DNA from: Adiantum capillus-veneris
Taxonomy: Eukaryota; Streptophyta; Polypodiopsida; Polypodiales; Pteridaceae
DNA length: 64,000 nt
Direction: 5' to 3'
Assembly: GCA_014529385.2 (NCBI GenBank)
Contig: CM043957.1
Coordinates: forward strand, 88,574,381-88,638,380
Shown here: positions 22,086 to 33,003 of the stretch, piece after piece
Layout of the letters: each line of letters starts with the position of its first letter
Position numbering within the stretch: the first letter of the stretch is position 1
The notes under the pieces: generated by a model
Database searches by the model: none
What the model saw: only the letters and a program-made list of their open reading frames with translations
Told to the model about the DNA's origin: nothing
Program-made: the position numbers and the translations under genes

Positions 22086-23507
22086 TATTTATATCTATCA
22101 GGAGAGAGAGAGAGAGAGATCATGATGGTTTGGTTTTGGCAGAGTTGTCATGTTTCCTCATGGTTTTGACTTGTTATGTTTCTTGATGAATAGGATTAAG
22201 GTCCAGTAGGCAGAAGAGGCTGAAACCAGATCCAGAGCTTGTGCCAGGATTTCAACCCTTGCAGGCTCAGTTGCTTAATGTATCTGCCAAAAGAACTGTT
22301 GACTTTTGTCAGGACATATCTGAGGAAAAGTCGATTGGTGAAGATCAATCAGAGAGGTCACCAGGGCAAGAGGATCCCTCACCCTACAAGGGTGTGGTGC
22401 CCTGTAAAGTACTTCTGAAGAAAAATACAAGAAAGAGAAATATAGACTTCTCAGATGATGCAGATGTGCTAGAAAGTACTAAATGTAAAGAAAAAGAGGA
22501 TGTGTCTTCTTTGGAAGACCCAGCTGCAACTGATGAGAGGCTGTTTGATTTTGCAGCATCTTGTGGTGCTGGGGACAAGTATGATCTAGTTCATTCTATG
22601 TTTAATCCAAAGTTTGACATTGAAGACCTGTTAGCTCAGCACAGTAATTCTTGCAGTCCTACAGAGATAAGTTTGAAGTGATGGTGCAGGTAGGAAGGGT
22701 TGTTCTGCCTACTATGACTCTTGTGCATTTAAATGACTGTGGTGGAAAGGGACAGGGAGTGAAGAAGTATAGGGAATTACCACCCTCTTGCCGACATTCA
22801 GCCTGCCCTTTGCACCAAAAAGAATGCAAACTCATTCAGGAAGCCTTTGGCTTTATGATTTACCTCAACAGCCTGTTTGGATTCCTCATGTAGAATCCTG
22901 ATGAGGTGTTAGAGGAGCAGGATGCAGCACCAGATGAGGAATGCGAGGAGACAACTCATATGCAAGAAGTCGAGGAGGTTGAAAACACAGTCGACCTTGA
23001 GGTTGAGGCAATTGAAGTACAAAGAAGTAAGATGCTCTCTGTGAAAACCACAGAAATCAAACTTCCATTGGATGTCAGTAACTTCACTGAGAAGCATGCT
23101 CAGATGATGTTGCCTGCTGTGCCTGACTTCAGGATTGGAGACAGGACCTATATCTTCTTACATGATGTGCAAAGTGTGTTTTATTTAAGGGAGGATTTCT
23201 CCCTAGCTATTATTTCCAGAGTCCAAGAGGAGAGGAGTGGATTTGTTTCAGAGGATAGTAGTGATGATGAGGCAATGGAAACATCCAGCAATCCAATGGA
23301 ATGCCTTCGAAGATGCTTTGAGAAAGCTGAAAAATACAAGGAGACACTACCTGATGAAGCCACCTTCCAAGCAATAAGACAAAGCCTAAGACCATCGAAA
23401 AGTAACAAAGAAGTGGAGGATTGGTTTAATCATTCAGGTCAGGGGTCAACTACATCTGTAGACCTGTGGCAAGAAAACCTCTTTCTGCAGGATGAGAGCT
23501 TCATGGT

Positions 23508-23593
<86 letters not shown>

Positions 23594-24049
23594 GTGTCAT
23601 TTCTGACATTGTATGTGCAGTCTTGGATTGCTGACAAGGATGACTTCCTTCGGCGCCGGACAAGAGAGTATCGAGGAAGGGATGCGGCCCTAGCACAGTA
23701 CCTTTCAAAGCTTTGCGAGTCGCCGATAGTAGTTTTTCACAATTCCATGTCACAAGAGGGTTCAATAGCAACTTACACATTCAAGACACTATCATGCTTC
23801 TTGGGTGGACCGGTGTTGCCCAAAAGTGCAGATAAAGTCATTCTTGTGGACAAAGTGTTTGCTAGAGATTGTTTTGGTTACTGCCCAGGCTATACAGGTG
23901 GTCGGGCAGCGTATTACTACACCTACACAGCAATGGCACTAGCTCTTGGTAGACAAAACCCAGATGAACTTTTAGAGTATGGCAAACATCTCATGATTCG
24001 TTACAAGGGTGACATGCCAAAAAACAAAATTGAACCTGCAAAATCTTGA
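21380..24049 (+). CDS. Transposon gene C, unrecognised 499-residue protein (5 exons)
   Basis: Start ATG at 21380 (MEETPPFEFLQTPPKK). Proposed exons: 21380-21428, 22194-22578, 22665-22689 (a 25-nt microexon), 22894-23505 and 23621-24049; all introns are GT-AG, phases fit and the sum is exactly 500 codons including stop. The microexon is the least certain part. The N-terminal half is acidic and low in complexity (DEECEETTHM, SSDDEAMETS). The C-terminal 140 residues are more ordered: ADKDDFLRRRTREYRG, a SPIVVFHNSMSQEG segment and a GYCPGYTGGRAAYYYTYTAMALALG stretch of Gly/Tyr-rich sequence. No known family is recognised. Its first intron holds microsatellites and two palindromic modules; its fourth is mostly a CT run. 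It converges on gene D, ending 63 bp from it. Confidence 0.72.
21541..22110. repeat. Microsatellite cluster in gene C intron 1
   Basis: (CT)n at about 21560-21633, (GA)n at 21811-21850, 21880-21922 and 21952-21972, and (TTTA)n at about 22020-22086. The two GA blocks are part of a duplicated unit ending GAGGCTGTGTG(C/T)ATTTTT (21849 and 21921). Confidence 0.9.
21651..21792. repeat. Palindromic modules P3 and P4 in gene C intron 1
   Basis: P3 (21651-21711) reads ACTAAAGGCGCGCGAAG...GCGCGCCGTTAGTA. P4 (21731-21792) is close to the reverse complement of P3, sharing GGAAAAGTG and TTGCAA.CTCTC inside the arms. They share arms with P1 and P2. Confidence 0.85.
23507..23589. repeat. (CT)n microsatellite filling gene C intron 4
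   Basis: The run starts four bases after the GTAACT donor and ends about 30 bases before the GTGCAG acceptor, so it occupies most of the 115-bp intron as an extended pyrimidine tract. Confidence 0.9.
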
Positions 24050-24112
24050 TACACTTCAAGTACCAATTGTATAAGATCATGTATTACATAAATTTTGTAC
24101 AATGTCATCCAC

Positions 24113-26962
24113 TCAGAGTATCTTTCTCCACTTGTGATTCACATACACCATTGTCTCTCTCCACCTTCGTTGACTTTCACGAGCTCCGGAGTTGTTGTAT
24201 GCCATTGATCTTTTAGCTTTTTGTTGTTGTAAATGTCTGATGGCTTGTGCTGTTGCTGAATTTGCCAAGACTTCTTTTGCCTGCATTCGATGAATGATTC
24301 TACGATAGAACCATTCAAATAGTTCTCTCAAACTGTTAGCCTTGATTCGAGAGCCACCATGTCGTGTGTGCCTGAAATAAGCATTTCTCGCCATGTAATG
24401 AGACTTTTCCATCCCTTGGGTATTCCATATTGCCGGGTTCCCATACTTCTGTATAAAATATGGAAAATGATTGAAGATGATGTGCTGGATATGAAAACAG
24501 ATTAGTTAGAATGTTTTACAGTCACATATTTGCACATAAGAGAGAAAGAATACATTATAATACCATGTAGTGAGTAATCTGGGTGTCTGTCCATGCTGTC
24601 TTGAATGATTTTTTCAGAAGGTTGAGATTTTCCTTGAACTTGTTCATATCACCTTGTGAACAGTCATCTTTGTCGCACATCAAAAATAGGATGTCTATTG
24701 ATCGCCAAACCTCAGCCTTCGCGTTACGAGTAGTTGGTTCGTGGTCTTTGACTGCAATATGTAGCTTTTTCCAACTCTGATACTCTACCTTGCTAACATA
24801 AGATGTGTTATATATTTTTCCATGTTTTGTTAGCTTTGGATCTCTTGTACCTTGGGGCTTAGATAAAAACCTCCGTGCCTTCACCCCACCGATGGATGGT
24901 TTGCATGGGACATCCTTCTCAGCAGTTGATCTCTTTTCATCCCGCTGGATTTTCACATTGCCACCATGAAGCCCCATATCCGGCAGTACCATTTCTAAGC
25001 ACTGCAGGGCTACTTGTCGTTCTGCGGAGTTCTTAATCTTCCAAGCAAACCCGATGTATAAGTAGACCAATTTCTCCACAATTCTACAAAGGGCATGCAT
25101 TGTACAAATGTGGACATTCACAAGTGGTATTTTCAAAACTGGTCGAAAAGCAGGATCCTCAATGTGACGTGTTGGAGCTTTTCTCCACCACTTTGGGTCC
25201 ATGACCTTTGCAGGCTCCATGCAGAACAAACACGGTGACTTTGCCATTGCACCCATTCCACAATTATACATGCACTTTAATGTTTTAAGGTCACCTGCAA
25301 GATGCCACTGAACTTGAAAGTCTCCCCTTCCATCTAGACGTAGTACCTCTCCCTGGTTAGTCTGTCTATCAATCAGCTCCGGAATATTAGTTCGATGGAA
25401 CACCCAATATAGAATCTCATGATCTTCTTTCTTTACCTGCAACACAAAATAAATGAGACTTAAGTAGATCTGAACATTTGAGCTTACTTGAGAATATCGC
25501 TTACCTCAAACGCACCAAGCCACCATATGTTAGATTCTGATTGAACACTAAAATATAAAGGATCATCACTGGGACACTTTGAGAGGGCTCTATTCATTAA
25601 AGTAATAGTAACACGCTCTAGCTTTTTCTCTTTAACAAGCTCACACTCATCCAGTTTTAACACAAAATGTAATAGTCCACGTGACTCTTCAAATGTGATG
25701 TTGTAAAACTCCACCATTCTCTTCTGTAGTATCCGCAGGTCCATAAAAATATTGTTGAACTCATCATATGCCATGTTCGCTCCATGGCCACTGTAAGTTG
25801 CTTTAATATGAAAGGGCTGTCCAAGATAGTCTCCCTGTGCCTCGTTAAGCTGAAGCCTCTCTTTCCAAACACTTGAGGCTGATGGTAGAAGTTTGGATTT
25901 TATACCCTTCCTAACAAAGATGGATGAGACAGACTTTTGGATAGCCGAATATCCTCTTTTTCTTACACCAAGTGAATCAAGTGTGCCTTGTATCTCTTTT
26001 GCAGGCACTGAGTTCTCTGAAATAAAGCGGTCCACTACATTTCTTTGTAGAACCTTAAACTTCTTGTCATGTACTATATCTGCTGCCAGGCTTCTACTTA
26101 TAAGTGGCTTCAATCTCTTTCCTATATTGGCTTTGGGGTCAATGTTTTCCTTGTCAGGATAGATTGAATCTCTACATGAAGACAATGCATAAGTAAATAA
26201 CAGAAAATTTGCTTCACTAACACTATTTAGGCACATGAAAACAATGCATAACAAGAAAAAACAAAGAGATTACTTAACTAAGACAATGTAGCCAACCAAG
26301 AAGCATCACCTTAATGCTCGGATTCTTTTCTTGAGACCTCCTGATGCAACCTGCAATGTTTCAAGATTGCGCAATTTCTTCTTTCGGATACGACCACCCA
26401 AGATGGTGTCCTTCATTTGACAACTTCGCACCTTTCCTTTCAGTTCTTGTACCTCTGTTTTATGTTGCAAAATGGTAACCTGATCTGTAGAATGTAAATG
26501 TGAAAGGCGAACAATCTCACATTGTTGAGCTTGGAGAATGCTCTTGTAAGTTTCAGCTTCTCTTGTAAGTGATTTACAATAACCCAGAAGGCCGTTTTCT
26601 CCATCACCAGCAAAGGTCAATAAGCTTGTAGGATTGACAAACGGTGGAGACGCATTAGTTATTGGATTCTTAGGGTAGAGAGAGCCTCTCGTCCAGATAT
26701 CTATGTGTTTAGCTCCTTGAGCTCTGAGCGTGTCTATGGAGGTGGGAGGTATATGTGTGTTTGTTTTACTGCGCTTAATCAATGGTTGGTACTCATTGTC
26801 CAAATCAATGTGAAGGTGATATTTGGCTCGTTTCTGGGTAACATTTGTGCCATTTGAGGAGTGCGCCATTAGCCAAATGTGCAGGTTTAATGGAAAGTGA
26901 ATAGCGGCTGCGGATTCGTCCCTCCATGTTAGCCTCATTCCCTCCGTATTGACGTTGTTCAT
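24113..26962 (-). CDS. Transposon gene D, candidate DDE-type transposase (4 exons, 854 aa)
   Basis: ATG at 26962. Exons 26962-26310, 26171-25505, 25436-24564 and 24484-24113 join in phase at GT-AG sites, giving 855 codons with stop. Residues 1-120 are polar; about 125-218 form a coiled coil (REAETYKSILQAQQCEIVRL). A helical region with SVSSIFVRKGIKSKLLPS may bind DNA. Candidate catalytic acids in RNase-H-like settings are D392 (FVLKLDECEL), D489 (HLAGDLKTLKC) and E757 (NTQGMEKSHYMARN). Between the last two lies a Cys-rich insert (CMYNCGM...CLFC) and IHALC-like helices (NVHICTMHALCRIVEKL). The E-containing helix plus spacing, the large size and the location beside the right TIR support a transposase. 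The superfamily is not recognised, and the acids need structural support. Confidence 0.75.
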
Positions 26963-27129
26963 TCAATGCAACTGAAAAGAGGATTATCCCTCAATCACTA
27001 CGAACGAATGTTCAGAGGAGTAAGGAATCTACTTAAAGTACACTTTTTGAAGTTTTACTATGAAAGACCCAGCTCTTTTATTTGCCATTTTTTCTAGAGA
27101 GAGAGTGCAAAAAATACATTTTCTTAGAA

Positions 27130-27162
27130 GGCCCTCCAAATGACCTCCAAAATTTCCTAATG
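27130..27162 (-). repeat. Right terminal inverted repeat (33 bp)
   Basis: Ends AAATTTCCTAATG and begins GGCCCTCC; reverse complement of the left TIR with one mismatch. The next base starts the restored Gypsy-1 pol frame. Confidence 0.95.
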
Positions 27163-30100
27163 TGGAGATCCCATCTTCCCCACGTCAAGGGACTCAAGGC
27201 CAAAAGGTGCCGTTAAACATTGCCAAATTGATGGATTTCATGTCTTCAGAAGTTAGAACCACCATCATGTCCAAACTATATAAAGACCCCGAGCTAGTCT
27301 TAGCCCTTCGAGCCTTCCTCAATGGAGAACTGAAGTTTGGGCTACCACAATTTGCACAGATGGATGGAGCTGGGGAGATGCCAATAGAGGAGGAACACTT
27401 AGATCCACAACCCAACCTAGATGAGAACCTTGTTATAGAAATACCTGTTAACAAGTTGGGACAATACTTTGAGGGTGATGAATCCAATGCGACCATACCA
27501 ATCACTACTAAGGGATTAACTGTGAAGGGAATCCTTGATGGTGGCGCTGGGGTTAGCATTGTGACTAAAAATTGCTGGGAAACTATGGGAAGACCTCACC
27601 TTGCGACCACAACCATAGTAGTGAAGATGGCCAATGGGTCTATTGTAAAACCTATTGGGATGCTAGAAGATCTCAAGATCAAGGTCTTTGGACATAAAAT
27701 AAGGATTACCTTTATTGTTATGGATTTCTCCAAACACATTATGGCATCGGAGATGATCTTAGGACGTCCTTTCATGAGGGAAGCAAAAATGGTGCATGAT
27801 TGGTTTAAAAACTATGTCTACTTGCAGTTCCAAGATTCTGTCATTCGAGTGGATCTTGTGATGGGTCAAGCACATCCTCTAGGAAACAAGTTTATAATTG
27901 ATCATAGATCTGACACCACAGTTCACTCGGCCCCATTGCAGTATTGTTACACGTGTAAAGCGGACACTGATGTTGGGGAAGATTCTCCTTATATGGATGT
28001 ACTACCTGGGATGACTGAGTCGGACAATGTGGATTGGGTCCACCTAGCAACAACCATAGACACTTGGGGAAATAGGGGGACGACCTGGGTAACACCTGAG
28101 GGGGATGAAATACCACCACTTGTACCCTTAAACATGCTAGAAGCAATGCATATAGCTTCTGATGATCTACAAGATGAAAGTTTGACTAGCATTGAAACCA
28201 GTGGCGCCTCACAAGACTATAGCCCACACGATTTGGGGTCAGAATCATCAATTGAAATTGACTCTGAGGACGAAGAATCTAAGTTAAATCTTAGTGCAAA
28301 TATGGGGACAAACCATTCAGGGCCCAGTGGTAACCTAGATAATAATCTATCCAAGGGAGCAGAAGACACAAGTAGTGTTTCATCTAGTGAGTCTTCACTA
28401 GAAATCAATCGTAATCGAGAATTAAACAAGAAGAGTAAGAGATATAAGAGGCAACGATATCGAGCAAATATGCGTGCTAGAATAAATGAAAAGAAATCTA
28501 CCGCAGAATGGCTTAATTATATAGGGGCATGTGATGCTCATCGAAAGTTGGTAGATAACTGGGGTGAATACCTTCAAAGCGTTATGTGGTGTAATCCACA
28601 ACCCATTGACATCGCACAACTAGAGACTACAAAGAAGCCAAAGTTGAGCCGTACCGTAAGGAGACGACAAAATCGAGAGTTAGCTCAACAACAAAAGGAA
28701 TCAGAAGTTAAATCACAATCCACAGAACAACAGGACCCCACAGACTTACACCCTGCACCTGAACATTTCAAATCCTATACCACAGAGGAACGTAAGGTTG
28801 TGTATACAAAGGCTCAAAGAAAACCTATCGATGGGAGCAATGGAGTCTATGATGGTCCAACGATAGTTAAGGAAATAGAGTTAGCAGACCCAGGAGAAGA
28901 GTCTAAACCTGTTTTCATTGCCCAAGATCTGACCGAGACTGAGGAGTGTGTACTTAAAGAACTTCTCAAGGAATTCAGGGATATATTTGCCTGGACTTAT
29001 CATGATATGAAAGGTGTTCCACCTTTCGTGGTGCAGCACACAATCCCCATGAATAGCATGGCTAAACCAGTTCAACAACGACCCTACCCAATGAATCCTA
29101 AATATGCAAAGATCGTTCAAGAAGAGATTAAAAAGCTTGTGGAATGCGGATTCATATACCCTATTGAGCACTCAGAATGGGTGTCTCCAATAGTGATTGT
29201 GCCAAAGAAGAATGGGAAACTCAGAGTGTGCGTGGATCTCAAGAAGGTCAATGCCGCCACTAGGAGGTACCATTACCCCTTGCCATATTCAGAACACGTG
29301 CTTGAAAGAGTTGCAGGTAAGGAAGCTTATAGCTTTTTAGATGGGTACTCTGGCTACAATCAAATCACAATTGCGTTGGAGGACCAAGATAAAACAACCT
29401 TTATAACCGAATTTGGAGTGTTCGCATTTCGTGTTATGGCTTTTGGTTTAACCAATGCCCCTGCTACCTTTCAAAGATTAATAAACACTGCTTTTAAAAA
29501 ATACTTGAGGGAGTTTTGTGAAGCTTTCTTAGATGACCTTTGTGTTTATTCCTCTTGGAAAGAACATCTATCATGCTTACGAAAAGTGTTTGAGAAGTGT
29601 AGATTGTATCGCATCTCCTTAAACCCTTTCAAATGCCAATTTTGGGTTAAACGTGGAGTCATTTTAGGGCATATAGTGTCCAAAAATGGGATTTCCACAG
29701 ATGAGAGCAAAATTAAAGCCATTGCTGAATTGCCACCACCTACAAATTATAAAGGAGTTCAAAGGTTCATGGGCCATGTTGGTTATTACCGAAGGTTTAT
29801 TTTAAACTTTGCCGAGATAGCTCGTCCTTTGTACAAGCTTCTTATTAAGTTCCAATGGACTACGGAGTGTGACCATGCTTATGAGTCATTGAAAAAGACC
29901 TTGACTAGCGCTCCTATTCTACGAGTGCCCGATTGGAATGTAATTTTTCATGTGCATATTGATGCATTGAACTTTGCTATTGGGTGTGTTCTAGCTCAAC
30001 CAGGAGAACATAAACTGGACTACCCCATTAGCTTTGCAAGTCGTCAGTTGAATGATGCCGAAAGAAACTACACCACTACAGAGCGAGAAGGTTTAGGTAT

Positions 30101-30629
30101 GATATATGCAGTGAAGAAATTTCGCTACTACCTTCTGGCCAACAAGTTTGTGTTCTATGTTGATCATCAAGCCTTGTTGTATCTAGTAAATAAACCTTGT
30201 TCCACGAGAAGAATTACACGATGGTTGTTAATTCTCCTTGAGTTTGATTTTACCATTGTGGTGAGACCTGGTAAAAGACATGTCATGGCTCATCATTTGT
30301 CTCGCATACCCAATGGTGAAGCCCCTACTAGAGTCAATGATGAATTGCCTGATACTTCTCTATTCCTAGTTGAAACCATACCTGAATGGAGTGAGAAGAT
30401 TGTGAACTTTCTAGTTAATGGTTTTCCACCCAAAGAGCTTCGTAAATACATAGCTCGAAAACTGTTAAAAGAATGTGAACCTTACTCTCTCATTGCGGGA
30501 ACTCTCTACAGGCTAGGGAAGGATGATATTCTTAGACATTGGGCCCGTGAGGATGAGTATTTATACATACTGCAAGAAGCCCACATGGGTATAGTCGGAG
30601 GACATTTCTCAAAGGGAACTAACAGCTAG
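27163..30629 (+). pseudogene. Gypsy-1 pol: protease, reverse transcriptase, RNase H
   Basis: An open frame of about 1150 codons continuing the frame broken by the transposon at MFTEGLLDPIEE. The protease region (residues about 90-220) has GILDGGAGVSIV and MILGRPFM, the flap-and-ILG pattern of retropepsins with Gly for Thr in DTG, as seen in many plant Gypsy elements. RT (about 640-840) shows VPKKNGKLRVCVDLKKVN, FLDGYSGYNQI and the catalytic AFLDDLCVYS. RNase H (about 930-1060) has HVHIDALNFAIGCVLAQ, TTTEREGLGMIYAVKKFRYY and FYVDHQAL. The frame ends after the integrase zinc-finger start (GIVGGHFSKGTNS): about one extra base near 30612 shifts it out of the integrase frame, where LTARKVLQSGYWWP would continue. 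Confidence 0.92.
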
Positions 30630-30636
30630 AAAGGTA

Positions 30637-31620
30637 TTGCAATCAGGCTATTGGTGGCCAACCTTATTTAAGGATGCATCACTTTTTTCAAAAGGATGTG
30701 ATGAATGCCAATGTTACAAGATCACACAACAAAAGGATAGGATGCCCTTACATCCTGTTAAAGTGACTCAACCATTTGAAAAATGGGGTTTGGACTTTGT
30801 AGGCCCAATTAGTTCAGTAGCTCGTAGCACACAATCTCGATATATTATCGTTGCCACTGACTATGTAACAAAGTGGGCAGAAGCCAGGGCCACACGAAAG
30901 GCTGATGCGAGGTCAACTGCCAAGTTTCTCTTTGAGAACATTATTACAAGATTTGGTTGTCCCTTTGAGATTGTGAGTGACAATGGTACTCATTTTATAA
31001 ATGGAGTAATCAAAGAACTCACTACTAACTTCATGATAGCTCACCATAAGTCCACACCTTATTATCCACAAGCAAATGGCCAAGCTGAGAGCACCAATAA
31101 GACCTTAATTTCTATCTTAACCAAAACGGTGGAAGCTCATCGCACAGATTGGGATTTAAAGCTTACATCAGCTCTATGGGCTTATCGTACTGTGTATAAA
31201 GTTGCCATTAATTGCACACCATTCAAGATGGTGTATGGCCAAGAAGCGGTTATGCCATGGGAGTTTGTCGTTCCTAGTCTTCGAGTAGCTTCTCAAGAAG
31301 GTTGGGGTGGTAACCCCTTAGTTGAGCGATTATATATCCTTGAAAGGTTAGATGAAGAGAGGCAATTAGCTGTGCAAAATGCACTTGTGGAGAAAGATAG
31401 GAGGAAGAAATGGTTTGACCGTCATCTAAAGAACAAAGATATCAATGTTGGTGATAAAATCCTTATGTATGGAGTGCGTAACGAAAAGAAAAAGTTGAAA
31501 TATGCGGGAAAAGGACCATATAGAGTATGTGAGATCACCCCACAAGGAACCATTCGTGTGGAGACTCTTGATGGAGTTGAAACCATTGGATTCCTCAATG
31601 GGAGAAAATTTAAAAGATAA
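30637..31620 (+). pseudogene. Gypsy-1 integrase
   Basis: The frame begins inside the zinc-binding domain (SGYWWPTLFKDA, CDECQCYK) and continues through the DDE core: WGLDFVGPI (D1), VSDNGTHF (D2), TPYYPQANGQAESTNKTL (E). It then has a GPY-like end (DKILMYGVRNEKKKLKYAGKGPYRVCEI). No chromodomain follows. The core residues are intact, but translation from upstream is cut by the frameshift near 30612. Confidence 0.92.
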
Positions 31621-33003
31621 TATGATCCTTTAAGCCAAGAGGAGTTGCATGCCATCCATACAAAAAAGGCAGCCAAGGCACAAATAGAATTGAAGAAGAT
31701 ACAAGCTCAAGCTAAGGCTAAGGAGCGACAACAACGTATAAGACGAAAATGAGAGGCTAACCTTGGAGTCATACATGCATTCTACGTTGAAATCGACGAG
31801 GATTGGTTGGACTCTGACACACCTCTACGATACCCTATTGACTTAAATAGCACCTATGGAAAAGTGCTATATAACGCCTTATTGGATACGGGTGCTAAAT
31901 ATAATCTGCTATCATATGGGGTGTGATGTCAGTTAGGGAAGCCACCTCTATCTGAGAGTATTATCCAAGTCAAGGGTGTCAACAAGAAAAAAACTACGGT
32001 TTTTGGAATCTGGCGCACTTCTGTCAGTTATGACAATTGGGTTGTAGCTCAAGACTTTTTGGTCATGCCTACTGGAACTATGGAGGGTAATATAAACCTA
32101 GGACGCATGTGGATGATAGCCACCAAATGCACTATTGATTGGGGGACAGGGGGTGTCACAACACAAAAACCAACTCTTAGCCCTGCCACGCAAGCCATAG
32201 TCCCTGAGATATTTCCTCTTAAGGAAATAAAACCCAAAACATTGCATGTCCAAGAGGTTGAACCATATGTCCCCATAGCCCAACTCTCTAGAGCTTCAAC
32301 TGATGTAGTTGAAAGAAAGCTTGAGACACACAAGAACCATCCTAATATAACAAAGAAAACATACAAGTGGGTCCCTAAAGCTTCTTTAGTAACCATGGCT
32401 AATGCTAAAAACCGAAAGCCTCGAAAGGAACGTCCCACCCACTCCAAGAAATGTAAAAAAACATTGCGTTGGATTCCTAAACGACTATTGGAAGCCCAAG
32501 GATACTATGAAGGAAATGATCAAATCTGGGTGCCCAAACGTAAATTGTACTCTTACCTGTTACCTGGCCCATGTAAACCCAATCCTGTGGCTCCAAAACA
32601 AATTGAAAATCATGGAAAGGAAAAAATCACGGAATGCGACACACCTGCTCCAGAGCTAGTTTGGGTACCAAAGAAAGAACGATTTGTTCCACCTAGCTCA
32701 GGAACAAGGAAAGCAAATGAAGCTTCTTGCTCTTCATGTAGTTCCTATACGGAAATAGAAGCTTCGACACAACCTCCACCTACCATTGTACATATCCATA
32801 CAAGCAAGAAAGAGTTTGCACCTCCCGTTGTAGGTTCACCACCTACAACAATGTTGCAAATAAAATCATGGGAGAGTACCTTACCACCCTTGCAACTAGA
32901 TAAAACACATAGGGCGATCGAAAACTATTGGTTAAAGCCTTCACCCATAACAACTTGGAACAATTGGTTTCAAAAGGTGACGACATCATTCCAAAAGGTA
33001 TGA
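31621..33003 (+). pseudogene. Gypsy-1 3' region: second retropepsin-like segment and WVPK repeats
   Basis: Downstream of the integrase stop (31618-31620) and in the same frame, a Lys/Gln-rich stretch is broken by stops at about 31750 and 31924. At 31861-32110 it reads ALLDTGAKYNLLSYGV, then after the second stop QLGKPPLSES, VFGIWRTSV, VVAQDFLVMP and INLGRMWM: the DTGA, psi-loop-like and (I/N)LG order of an aspartic protease. From about 32059 an open frame to 33003 follows, in which WVPK or WIPK recurs four times (YKWVPKASL, LRWIPKRLL, QIWVPKRKL, LVWVPKKER) in a basic, Pro-rich context. Role unknown. Confidence 0.6.

Larger units (their letters stand above)
15518..27162. mobile_element. Four-gene TIR DNA transposon carrying histone H3-like/Ulp1/NIF fusion
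   Basis: The element is bounded by 33-bp inverted repeats with one mismatch and is 11,645 bp long. It splits the Gypsy-1 frame between the codons for DPIEE and (M)EIPSS; removing exactly 15518-27162 restores E-E-M-E-I-P-S-S in frame, as in the reverse relative at 37663-37920. It contains two convergent gene pairs: A (plus) against B (minus), and C (plus) against D (minus), with B and C divergent from one promoter region. All four genes have phase-consistent GT-AG introns, and only one lesion (gene B) is suspected, so the copy looks young. Gene D is the candidate transposase. The family is not one I can name from motifs; it shares the Ulp1-type protease with some Mutator-like and KDZ-type elements, but the H3-like and NIF-like parts set it apart. 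Confidence 0.9.

Noticed and set aside
22651-22893. Separate 80-residue gene in gene C
   Set aside because: It lies across a predicted microexon and an in-phase GTAGGA...TGTAG intron; better explained as intron read-through.
15518-27162. Helitron, or CACTA element
   Set aside because: 33-bp TIRs exclude a Helitron; the ends do not read CACTA and no 3-bp duplication fits the restored frame.
27540-27560. DGG for DTG in the Gypsy-1 protease as a dead enzyme
   Set aside because: Gly at this position is frequent in plant Gypsy proteases, so it is not good evidence of inactivation.
32049-32447. 132-residue minus-strand open frame
   Set aside because: Shadow of the plus-strand Gypsy-1 3' frame; no motif.
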